From: JABDOU01 sp041567895
Lineage (GTDB): Bacteria; Actinomycetota; Acidimicrobiia; Spongiisociales; SHLN01
Direction: 5' to 3'
DNA: 16,527 nt
NCBI GenBank assembly: GCA_041567895.1
Contig: JBFGAX010000062.1
Coordinates: forward strand, 1-16,527
Every line of letters begins with the position of its first letter. The stretch's first letter is position 1. Made by a program: the position numbers and the translations under genes. The notes under the pieces were generated by a model. The model did not search any database. It had not been told where the DNA came from and worked only from the letters and a program-made list of their open reading frames with translations. This document shows positions 7,006 through 13,934 of this stretch, one piece after another.

Positions 7006-7662
7006 CTAGGACGTCTTTACCGGATGACGAAGCACCGTCTTCAGGTTCTCTGGTTTCGCCCTGCGGGGATCCCCCAGGTAGATCTCGTGGTGGCGGCCAT
7101 GGAGCTCCAACATATGTTCTTTCGCGTATGCGTCCATCATCGCTATCGACCTGGGCTCATCAGCGTATGGGCCGATGTGCATGAGTTGGATCGCAGGACC
7201 CTCGCACCATCGCTCCATGCGCATCTTGGAAAACGCTGGACCGGGTCGCTTTTCGTGGGCCTGGTCGACAGCGGATTGGAACATCTCCGGGGTGATGTGG
7301 TCCGGCTGCAACATGAGCAGCGTGTAGAACCACGGCTCCTTGACCTTGCCGTCAAACGAAAAACGTCCTGATTCGGTCGACCACAGACCCTCCATTGCCA
7401 TGACCGTGAAATCAATCGGGTTCTCGGGATCGAGCTTCGACATGAATTTGAGGGTGTACGCGACGCCGTACATGGCGCCCATCGAGTCCACGAACTCCTC
7501 AGAGTCACCGGGAAGGACGCCGGCACCGATCCGGCCGTCGACCATCGTGAACTGCAGATCTGGCACCTCCACAAACGTGACTTCCCTGGCAGACGGGCGA
7601 TACAGGTGCTTGTACTTCTTCTTGAGGTCGAGCCTTTTGACCGACCTGGTTGCGGCGGGCAT
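7006..7662 (-). CDS. GyrI-like small-molecule-binding domain protein
   Basis: A 218-residue cytoplasmic protein of the GyrI-like (SHS2/GyrI superfamily) stand-alone type. Typical blocks are the N-terminal LDLKKKYKHLYRPSAREV, then FVEVPDLQFTMVDGRIGAG, a YGVAYTLKFMSK segment, MEGLW, and a C-terminal HIGPYADEP motif followed by AKEHMLELHGRHHEIYLG. Relatives bind or hydrolyse small hydrophobic or cationic compounds, and in MerR/AraC regulators the same fold senses drugs. No DNA-binding domain is present, so this one is a soluble binding protein or enzyme of unknown ligand. The ATG at 7662 is chosen because GAGGAGGT sits just upstream; the frame stays open to 7710. It converges on the ECF operon with about 140 nt between stops, and lies downstream of the ABC-F gene on the same strand but with its own promoter-like sequence. 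Confidence 0.85.
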   Translation of the reverse strand: MPAATRSVKRLDLKKKYKHLYRPSAREVTFVEVPDLQFTMVDGRIGAGVLPGDSEEFVDSMGAMYGVAYTLKFMSKLDPENPIDFTVMAMEGLWSTESGRFSFDGKVKEPWFYTLLMLQPDHITPEMFQSAVDQAHEKRPGPAFSKMRMERWCEGPAIQLMHIGPYADEPRSIAMMDAYAKEHMLELHGRHHEIYLGDPRRAKPENLKTVLRHPVKTS

Positions 7663-7694
7663 GACACCTCCTCTATTTCGAGGCCCTCTGTCAG

Positions 7695-7700
7695 AACGTA
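7695..7700 (-). promoter_or_regulatory. Candidate -10 box (TACGTT) of the GyrI-like gene, with adjacent inverted repeat
   Basis: TACGTT on the minus strand would give a transcript start near 7688 and a leader of about 25 nt carrying the GAGGAGGT ribosome site (about 7665-7673). Immediately upstream, within the expected spacer/-35 region, lies an inverted repeat ACCAC-AG-GTGGT (7706-7717), which could be a regulator site. No convincing -35 hexamer is visible. Pattern-based only. Confidence 0.35.
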
Positions 7701-7780
7701 TCGAAACCACAGGTGGTCAGGTAGGGGCGCCGGTCCTCAATGTTCTCCGATTGGCCGATGCGAATGGCCGCACGCGTAGA

Positions 7781-9379
7781 TCAAGCCAGTGCCACCAGAT
7801 CCAGCAGCGACTCGTCGAAGTATGAGGTAGTCCCTTCTGGCATCAGGATCGCCCTGTCCACCCCGAGACTGGCGACAAAATCTGTGTCGTGGCTCACGAG
7901 AATCATCGAGCCCGGGTATACACGGAGCGCCTCGAGCAACGCGGCCTTGGCTTGCGGGTCGAGGTTGTTGGTTGGCTCATCGAGCAACATGAGGTTGGGT
8001 CCTGACAGCACGAGCTGGGCGAGAGCCAATTTGGTCTTCTCGCCACCCGAGAGTGTTCCCGCATCCTGATCGACCTTGTCTGCCAGCAGGAAGTGCCCCA
8101 GAAGTGACCGGAGTACCTGATCCGGTTCGGTTGAGACTTCGCGGGCGTGGTCGAATACAGATACACCCCGCTTGATCTGTTCGTGCTCCTGGGCGTAGTA
8201 CCCGAGCTTTGCGTTGTGACCAACCTCGACTGAACCCACATCAGGCGTTTCAACCCCGGCCAGGATCCTCAAGAGCGTGGTTTTTCCTGCACCGTTCAAT
8301 CCGAGGATGAGAAGACGCTCACCTCGTTCAATCACGACATCGACATCGAGAAACACAACATTGTCGCCGAAGGCCTTGCCGAGGTCGTGAGCTTCGAGCG
8401 GAATCCGACCGCTTTGTTCAGGCATCGGAAATCGGACCGTGACGTTTCTGCCCTCCCTGGAAACTTCGGTCAGTTCGCTCTTCATGCGATCGACCCTGGT
8501 TTCCCAACTTCGAGCGCGCTTTGCCATCTTCTCAGTGGTTCCCTTGAAGCGCCGGATGCCCTCTTCGAGACGAGCGATCTTCTCGTCCTGATGCTTGCGT
8601 TCGCGAATCCGCTGCTCCCGACGACGGTCTTTCTCGGCCAGGTAGTAGCTGTAGTTGCCGCGGAACGGTTCTACCCGACCGTCGTCGAGGGCGAGAACAG
8701 AGGTGATCGACTCGTCGAGTAGCTCGAGATCGTGGCTGATCACGAGCAGGCCTCCCTGGTAGTCGGCCAGAAACTCCATGAGCCAGTTCTTTGCATCGAG
8801 GTCGAGGTGGTTGGTCGGCTCATCGAGCAGCAGGGTTTCTGTTTCGGCAAAGAGCACGCGGGCGAGCTCAATCCGGCGCCGCTGGCCGCCCGACATGGAT
8901 GCGACCGGCTGATCGAGATCGTCGTTTGAGATACCCACCGATTTGGCAAATCGCTTGGCTTCGGCAATCGCGGTGTAGCCACCCCGGGTCTCGAACTCGA
9001 CGTTGAGGCGGTCGAATCGCCGTATGAGGAGATCGAGGCCTTCACCGACTTCGGATTCCATCTTGCGGCGGGTCTCCTCGATGCGAACCTGCAGATCCCC
9101 CAACTCCCGCGCGGTCAGGACGCGCTCGAGTGCCGAGAGGTCCGGATTGTCCAATTCCGGCACTGCAGACTCCTGCGACAAATAGCCGATCACTCCCGAT
9201 CGCGCCAGGTGACCCGAGGCTGGTTCGAGTTCTCCGGCCAGGGTCCGGAGCAATGTCGTTTTGCCGGCACCATTTCGACCGACCAGCCCCACCTTCTCGC
9301 CTTGCTGCAGACTGAGGGAGGCTCCGGTGACGAGCGTTCGGATGCCGGCCTCGATGGTGAGGTCGCGAGCGAGAATCAC
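7781..9379 (-). CDS. ABC-F family ATPase (ribosome-associated translation factor type)
   Basis: A 532-residue soluble protein with two ATP-binding cassettes and no membrane helices, the hallmark of ABC-F proteins. Cassette 1 has Walker A GRNGAGKTT (34-42), signature MSGGQRRR (162-169), Walker B LLLDEPTNHLD (183-193, catalytic E187) and switch His216. Cassette 2 has Walker A GLNGAGKTT (360-368), signature LSGGEKTK (443-450), Walker B LMLLDEPTNNLD (463-474, E468) and switch His497. The linker (about 241-325) is Arg/Lys/Glu-rich and helical; this is the part that reaches the P-site tRNA in ribosome-bound members. All catalytic residues are intact. Members resolve stalled ribosomes or protect against ribosome-targeting antibiotics; which applies here cannot be told from sequence alone. 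The start is a GTG at 9379 with a TAGCCT box 6 nt upstream. It is divergent from an MFS transporter with only about 30 bp between starts. Confidence 0.92.
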   Translation of the reverse strand: MILARDLTIEAGIRTLVTGASLSLQQGEKVGLVGRNGAGKTTLLRTLAGELEPASGHLARSGVIGYLSQESAVPELDNPDLSALERVLTARELGDLQVRIEETRRKMESEVGEGLDLLIRRFDRLNVEFETRGGYTAIAEAKRFAKSVGISNDDLDQPVASMSGGQRRRIELARVLFAETETLLLDEPTNHLDLDAKNWLMEFLADYQGGLLVISHDLELLDESITSVLALDDGRVEPFRGNYSYYLAEKDRRREQRIRERKHQDEKIARLEEGIRRFKGTTEKMAKRARSWETRVDRMKSELTEVSREGRNVTVRFPMPEQSGRIPLEAHDLGKAFGDNVVFLDVDVVIERGERLLILGLNGAGKTTLLRILAGVETPDVGSVEVGHNAKLGYYAQEHEQIKRGVSVFDHAREVSTEPDQVLRSLLGHFLLADKVDQDAGTLSGGEKTKLALAQLVLSGPNLMLLDEPTNNLDPQAKAALLEALRVYPGSMILVSHDTDFVASLGVDRAILMPEGTTSYFDESLLDLVALA

Positions 9380-9385
9380 GGCGCC

Positions 9386-9391
9386 AGGCTA
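9386..9391 (-). promoter_or_regulatory. Candidate -10 box (TAGCCT) of the ABC-F gene
   Basis: TAGCCT on the minus strand lies 6 nt before the GTG start at 9379, with no Shine-Dalgarno sequence, as expected for a leaderless transcript. It sits only 5 nt from the candidate -10 box of the divergent MFS gene; the inverted repeat CTACT-G-AGTAG (9389-9399) overlaps both. Confidence 0.4.
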
Positions 9392-9396
9392 CTGAG

Positions 9397-9402
9397 TAGG
9401 GT
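9397..9402 (+). promoter_or_regulatory. Candidate -10 box (TAGGGT) of the MFS transporter gene
   Basis: TAGGGT lies 7 nt before a GTG at 9410, which would then be the first base of a leaderless mRNA. If both divergent promoters are real, their -10 boxes are separated by 5 nt and each -35 region lies inside or beyond the other's, so simultaneous use should be mutually exclusive. Confidence 0.38.
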
Positions 9403-9409
9403 GCCCTTT

Positions 9410-10747
9410 GTGACCATCGACATGCCGGTAGAGGCGGGCCGCCTCGTACGGCGCTATTACGTCTACGGGGGAATTTATACGCTCGCTGCCTCGGTGATCT
9501 GGGGCATAAACACCTTGTTTCTCCTCGACGCGGGACTATCGATCGCCGAAGTTTTCATCGCCAACTCCGCTTTTTCGGTAGGAACTGTTCTCTTCGAAAT
9601 CCCGACAGGGGTCGTGGCCGACACGATCGGTAGGCGGGTTTCTTTCCTCTTGTCGTTGGCGGTGCTGGCAGCAACAACGCTTGCCTATGTTGGTCTGGCC
9701 CAGGTGGGCGGCGGCTTGATTGCGTTTGCTGCCGTGTCTGCACTCATGGGCCTCGGCTTCACCTTCTATTCAGGCGCGATGGAAGCTTGGCTCGTGGACG
9801 GTGTCCGGTTCCTGGGCTACGAAGGCGAGCTCGACCGGGTATTTGCTCGCGGACAGACGATCGCAAACGCCGCAATGCTCGTCGGGACGATTGGCGGAGG
9901 GCTCATGGGCCAGATCGATCTGGCCGTTCCATTCGTGTTTCGGACAGGGCTCCTGGTCGCGCTGTTCGTGATGGTCGTGCCGGGGATGAAGGATCTCGGT
10001 TTTGAACCGCGCCGGGTGCCACTCCTTCAGGTACCGGCTGAGGCGGCCGAGATTGCAAGCGCGGGAATTCGATTCGGGTGGCACCAGAAATCCCTCAGGC
10101 TCATGATGTTGGCAACGGCGGCGCAATTTGGCTTCTTCGCGTGGGCCTGGTACGCCTGGCAGCCGTACTTTCTGGAGCTGCTCGGACGCGATGCGGTTTG
10201 GGTAGCTGGTGTTGTGGCGTCACTCCTCGCACTGTCGATGATCGTTGGCAATTCCATCGTCGAAGTCGTCATGCGTTGGTGCGGGCGACGCACGACCCTC
10301 TTTCTCTTGTCGGCTTCTCTCTTTTCAGCTGCCTTGATTGGGGTCGGGCTTGTGAGTTCGTTCGTCCCCGCCGTCGCGTTGCTATTCCTCGCCGGCCTCG
10401 CCATGGGGGTCCAGACTCCGGTTCGGCAGGCGTTCGTACATCACGTCGTTCCCAGTGACCAAAGAGCAACGGTGATTTCGCTCGACTCCATGATTGCAGG
10501 CGGAGGCGGTGTGCTCGGCCAAACCAGCCTCGGTGCGCTGTCGGAACAGCGGGGATTCTCGGCGGGCTACATCATCGGCGGCCTCACGACGCTGGTGGCC
10601 CTGCCGCTCTTGCTCGGCGTCCGTAGGAACAATGATGACGCCGACTTCTTCGGTGGCATAGCCCCGGACCTCGACAACGCTTGTGTGCCACAGGGGTTGC
10701 CGGCGATCGCCGGTATCATCAACGAGGTCGTTTCCGATACGCGTTAG
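9410..10747 (+). CDS. Major facilitator superfamily (MFS) transporter
   Basis: A 445-residue inner-membrane transporter with about 12 hydrophobic segments. MFS landmarks are the loop 2-3 motif (GVVADTIGRRVSFLLSL, resembling the consensus GxxxDRxGRR), an early ANSAFSVGTVLFEIPTG helix, and a second-half loop with MRWCGRRTTLFLLSA. A polar tail of about 40 residues follows the last helix. The substrate is unknown; the drug-efflux-like arrangement is only a broad resemblance. GTG at 9410 is chosen because of the TAGGGT box; ATG at 9422 is the alternative and changes only four residues. The frame is open back to 9209, but that extension lies antisense to the 5' end of the ABC-F gene and is not hydrophobic. 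The head-to-head pairing with an ABC-F ATPase hints at a shared response to a translation inhibitor, which is inference. Polymerase IV follows after 60 nt on the same strand. Confidence 0.87.
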   Translation: MTIDMPVEAGRLVRRYYVYGGIYTLAASVIWGINTLFLLDAGLSIAEVFIANSAFSVGTVLFEIPTGVVADTIGRRVSFLLSLAVLAATTLAYVGLAQVGGGLIAFAAVSALMGLGFTFYSGAMEAWLVDGVRFLGYEGELDRVFARGQTIANAAMLVGTIGGGLMGQIDLAVPFVFRTGLLVALFVMVVPGMKDLGFEPRRVPLLQVPAEAAEIASAGIRFGWHQKSLRLMMLATAAQFGFFAWAWYAWQPYFLELLGRDAVWVAGVVASLLALSMIVGNSIVEVVMRWCGRRTTLFLLSASLFSAALIGVGLVSSFVPAVALLFLAGLAMGVQTPVRQAFVHHVVPSDQRATVISLDSMIAGGGGVLGQTSLGALSEQRGFSAGYIIGGLTTLVALPLLLGVRRNNDDADFFGGIAPDLDNACVPQGLPAIAGIINEVVSDTR

Positions 10748-10793
10748 ACGGGGCTGCTCGTGGTCTCCGATCAACCGTGTCATGCCCGTGTGC

Positions 10794-10799
10794 GATACT
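10794..10799 (+). promoter_or_regulatory. Weak candidate -10 box (TGC-GATACT) of the polymerase IV gene
   Basis: GATACT, preceded by TGC as in an extended -10, ends 8 nt before the ATG at 10808. The only ribosome-site-like sequence, CGGAG, is too close to the start codon to work well, so a leaderless start is possible. The box departs from TAnnnT at its first base; confidence is low. Read-through from the MFS gene is the alternative. Confidence 0.25.
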
Positions 10800-10807
10800 G
10801 ACCGGAG

Positions 10808-12028
10808 ATGCAAGGAATCCTCCACGTCGATCTCGATGCCTTTTATGCGTCGGTTGAGCAGATGCTGCATCCCGAACTCGCGGGCAGGCCGGTGCTGGTT
10901 GGCGGCGGTGTGGTGCTGGCCGCCAGCTATGAAGCGCGGGCCCATGGAGTATCGGCGCCGATGGGAGTCAAGCAAGCACTCCACCTCTGTCCTGACGCCG
11001 TTGTGGTAAACGGCTCGTTTGAAAACTATGGACCGATCTCAAAACAGGTCATGGCCATCTGTGCGGACATGACGCCGGTTGTCGAGCAGATCTCTATCGA
11101 CGAGGCGTTCCTCGATGTGCGCGGCTCGACACACCTCCTCGGATCTCCCGACGACATCGGGCTGGCAATTCGTCGACGGGTCGCAACCGAGGTCGGCCTG
11201 CCCATCTCTGTCGGTATCGCTTCAACCAAGTTCATGGCGAAAGTCGCTTCCGCTCAGGCCAAACCAGACGGGCTCCTCAGGCCGGAAGACGAGATCGCAT
11301 GGCTCCACGATCTACCGGTCTCGGTCATGTGGGGAGTGGGACCGGTCAGGAACGCAACGCTGGCCGAGTACGGGATACAGACGGTTGGCGACCTGGCACA
11401 TGCGTCGAAAGAGCACCTGACCGCATGGCTCGGCCCCGGAGCTGCAAGCCATTTCCACGCCCTGGCCTGGAATCGGGACCGTCGAATCGTCCGCAAGCCG
11501 GGTCGCGCAGGATCCATGGGAAGTCAGAGCGCTCTCGGGCGTGGCCTCACACATGAAGCAGACCTGTCGGTGGCGCTGCTTCGGATCGCCGACCGGGTGT
11601 CCGCACGCCTTCGGAAAAAGGGGCGCGCCGGTCGAACCATCACCGTGCGCGCCAGATTCGCCGACATGACGGCGGTCACCCGGGCCATCACGCTGCCGGC
11701 TGCAGTTTCAACCACCGCTGCTCTGCACTCGGCGGCCGTCGAACTCCTGGCTGATGCCAGGCGCGAGCGTCCGGGTCCCGTGACACTCGTTGCGATCAGT
11801 ATGAGCAAATTAGAGGCCGCAGGACCTCTCCAACTCGAGCTCCCCTTCACCGGCGGCGACGCCCTTCATCCGGGCAGTCCGGTGGGAGCCGCTCAGCTGT
11901 CGGTGGACGAGCAGATTGACAAGGCTCGCGAGCGCTTCGGAAGGGATGCGGTCGGGCGGGCATCGGTCGTGCTGGGCGGCAACCGGGGAGTGCCAGACGA
12001 GTTTCGTGAGCTGGCGGAAAAGGACTAG
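10808..12028 (+). CDS. dinB: DNA polymerase IV (Y-family, translesion synthesis)
   Basis: A 406-residue Y-family polymerase. The palm carries the metal-binding motif HVDLDAFYASVE (D8 and D10), with Tyr13 at the steric-gate position, and the second acidic motif QISIDEAFLDV (D98, E99). The thumb-like helix-hairpin segment follows at about 165-215 (VMWGVGPVRNATLAEYGI), then the little-finger domain at about 230-340. A beta-clamp-binding peptide, QLELPF, lies at 342-347, followed by a 59-residue C-terminal tail that reads DKARERFGRDAV, common in actinobacterial DinB. All catalytic residues are present, so it should be active in error-prone bypass of lesions on DNA. The start ATG precedes the motif by the usual seven residues. 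Its stop interlocks with that of the convergent methyltransferase gene in a shared CTAG. No LexA-type palindrome was noticed upstream. Confidence 0.94.
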   Translation: MQGILHVDLDAFYASVEQMLHPELAGRPVLVGGGVVLAASYEARAHGVSAPMGVKQALHLCPDAVVVNGSFENYGPISKQVMAICADMTPVVEQISIDEAFLDVRGSTHLLGSPDDIGLAIRRRVATEVGLPISVGIASTKFMAKVASAQAKPDGLLRPEDEIAWLHDLPVSVMWGVGPVRNATLAEYGIQTVGDLAHASKEHLTAWLGPGAASHFHALAWNRDRRIVRKPGRAGSMGSQSALGRGLTHEADLSVALLRIADRVSARLRKKGRAGRTITVRARFADMTAVTRAITLPAAVSTTAALHSAAVELLADARRERPGPVTLVAISMSKLEAAGPLQLELPFTGGDALHPGSPVGAAQLSVDEQIDKARERFGRDAVGRASVVLGGNRGVPDEFRELAEKD

Positions 12029-13173
12029 CGCGCCACTTCGGCCGCGAACTGCATGACGTCAATGCGGCCAATCCGGAATCCCGCTTCGCAATAGGAGAGA
12101 TAGCTTTTCCACATCCGCCGGAAGCGTTCGTCGAAACCGAGATCCCTGATACCGTCCCAGGCCGACTCGAAGCGATCGTGCCACATCTCCAATGTCTTTG
12201 CGTAATCAGAACCGAACGCGTGATCCCCGGTCCAGATCAGGCCCGCAGCCGTCACCATGGTGCGCAACAGAGCGAGCGAAGGCAACATTCCACCCGGAAA
12301 AATGTAGCGCTGGATGAAGTCGGGGTTTTCCCGATACGAGCTCCAGAAGGCGTCGTCGATCACGATCGACTGCAATCCCAGTTTTCCGCCAGGAGCCAGG
12401 ACTCGCGCGATCACGTCGAACAACTCTTGCCAGCGACGCTCGTCGATGGATTCAATCATTTCAACCGAGACAACACGATCGAACGTACCCTGGATTTCGG
12501 CGAAATCGAGCAATCTGGCGTCAACCCTTTCACCTACTCCACTGTTGGCAACCCGCTTCTCAACGTACGCCAATTGTTCATCTGCGATCGTGACCGTGGT
12601 CACCTCGCAACCCATGTCGGCGAGGAAGAGCGAAAAGGCTCCCCAGCCCGAGCCGATCTCCAGCACCCGATGACCGGGCTGAATGTCCGCCAGATCGACC
12701 AACGACCGGTACTTGATGTGCTGGGCCTCTTCGAGATCCTCCGTGCCGACGAACCGGGCTGACGAGTAGGTCATGGTCGGGTCGAGCCACGCTGCATAGA
12801 ACTCGTTGCCGAGGTTGTAATGACCGGCCATGGATTCGACGTCCGTTTCTCCCGTACGCCGCAACCTGCTCAACATCCGTCCGATGCTGTAGAGACGGGG
12901 GTGTTTGGAGATCCAGGCCTGCTGGTTGTCGGCAGCAAACAACAGGAAATCTGTGAGCTCGTTTGTTTCGATGTCACCGCTCATGTAGGCCTCGACGATC
13001 CCGAGAGCGCCTCCGGACACCACCGGGTACAGCGAGACTCCGGGTCCGAGGTGGATCGTTGCCTCGTGCCCGGGAGCACGGCCACCCAGGGTCGCACTTG
13101 ATCCATCGGCACTCGTCACGATGAGCCGGCCCCTGCTGATGAGGCGGTCGAGAATGCGAAGCACGATGCTCAT
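12025..13173 (-). CDS. Cyclopropane-fatty-acid-synthase-like SAM methyltransferase, variant active site
   Basis: A 382-residue enzyme of the Cfa/CMAS family, which transfers a methylene or methyl group from S-adenosylmethionine to double bonds of membrane phospholipid acyl chains. Family blocks are HYNLGNEFYAAWLDPTMTYSSARF (118-141, SAM/lipid region), motif I VLEIGSGWGAFSLFLA (170-185), SVEMIES (236-242), RYIFPGGMLPS (289-299) and the C-terminal YLSYCEAGFRIGRIDVMQ. By motif alignment with E. coli Cfa, the bicarbonate-site residues Cys139, Glu239, His266, Ile268 and Tyr317 correspond to Ser138, Glu241, Gln268, Ile270 and Tyr324. Two of five are thus changed. It is the last gene of a three-gene operon with an FAD oxidoreductase and DUF1365 and overlaps the latter as ATGA. 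A product other than plain cyclopropane is possible. I therefore do not name it cfa. Confidence 0.88.
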   Translation of the reverse strand: MSIVLRILDRLISRGRLIVTSADGSSATLGGRAPGHEATIHLGPGVSLYPVVSGGALGIVEAYMSGDIETNELTDFLLFAADNQQAWISKHPRLYSIGRMLSRLRRTGETDVESMAGHYNLGNEFYAAWLDPTMTYSSARFVGTEDLEEAQHIKYRSLVDLADIQPGHRVLEIGSGWGAFSLFLADMGCEVTTVTIADEQLAYVEKRVANSGVGERVDARLLDFAEIQGTFDRVVSVEMIESIDERRWQELFDVIARVLAPGGKLGLQSIVIDDAFWSSYRENPDFIQRYIFPGGMLPSLALLRTMVTAAGLIWTGDHAFGSDYAKTLEMWHDRFESAWDGIRDLGFDERFRRMWKSYLSYCEAGFRIGRIDVMQFAAEVAR

Positions 13174-13934
13174 GTTTTGACTCCGGCCTCGATCGGAACC
13201 GAAACAGGCCGAGTCGGCGGGAGGCCGCGGCTTCTGTATGGTGCTCGCTTCAAGATCAATCGCACCGCCTGCCAGTGGATCGCCCCGATCACCTTCAACG
13301 TCATGAGCGGATGCCTCAGGACCATCGATCTCAGGTTCTCGTTGGTCATGTCCATCCTGTGTCCCTGCAGAACTGCAGAAAGGAGGTGTCCGTCACGGTC
13401 CGCCACCCGGCTTGCGACCAGAACTGAATCTGCGGGAGGATGCATCCTGAATCGGTACACCACGTCTTCGACGTCGACAAAGGGAGACACGAACAGCTGC
13501 TTGTCCCACGTGTGATCGACCGGACCGTCGACCGGCAGCAGGTAGCTGTGGTACTCGCCAAACGTGTTCGCAACCTCGTAGAGAATCGCACGTAGATCGC
13601 CCTCTGCGTCATCGCAAAACCAAACCGACAATGGATTGAAGACGTAGCCAAGCATGCGAGGAAAGCTGAGTATCCGCACGCGCCCGCCACGGATGTCGAT
13701 ACCGGCATCCGAACACGTTGCCTCTATCCATGGACGAAGGGGTGAGCCGTCGCGAGGTCCATGGTCTGCGTCGTGAAACCCGAGTAGCCCGAATCCATTC
13801 CATCGCATCAGAGATGGCAACCGGTCCAGCTCGTCGATGTCAACGAGCGTCCAAAACACTCGATAGGTGAAACGATGGCGCCGGGGACGCACACGGTGGT
13901 GCATCACAGACCCGTCGTAGATCGTGTGCGTCAT
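13170..13934 (-). CDS. DUF1365 family protein (lipid-modification operon)
   Basis: A 254-residue protein of DUF1365. Recognisable family features are the N-terminal IYDGSVMHHRVRPRRHRF followed by TYRVFWTLVDIDELD, the central block RILSFPRMLGYVFNPLSVWFC, then VANTFGEYHSYLLP and KQLFVSPFVDVEDVVYRF, and near the end LRHPLMTLKVIGAIHWQAVRLILKR. There is no clear membrane helix apart from this moderately hydrophobic C-terminal stretch. The biochemical role is not established to my knowledge. The family repeatedly occurs between an amine-oxidase-like FAD protein and a Cfa-like methyltransferase, the same arrangement seen here, so it probably acts on modified phospholipid acyl chains. Both ends overlap neighbouring genes as ATGA (13931-13934 and 13170-13173), giving strong translational coupling. 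Confidence 0.88.
   Translation of the reverse strand: MTHTIYDGSVMHHRVRPRRHRFTYRVFWTLVDIDELDRLPSLMRWNGFGLLGFHDADHGPRDGSPLRPWIEATCSDAGIDIRGGRVRILSFPRMLGYVFNPLSVWFCDDAEGDLRAILYEVANTFGEYHSYLLPVDGPVDHTWDKQLFVSPFVDVEDVVYRFRMHPPADSVLVASRVADRDGHLLSAVLQGHRMDMTNENLRSMVLRHPLMTLKVIGAIHWQAVRLILKRAPYRSRGLPPTRPVSVPIEAGVKT

Noticed and set aside
9209..9409. Longer start for the MFS transporter
   Set aside because: The added 67 residues are polar, lie antisense to the conserved ABC-F N-terminus (Walker A region), and precede a better leaderless start.
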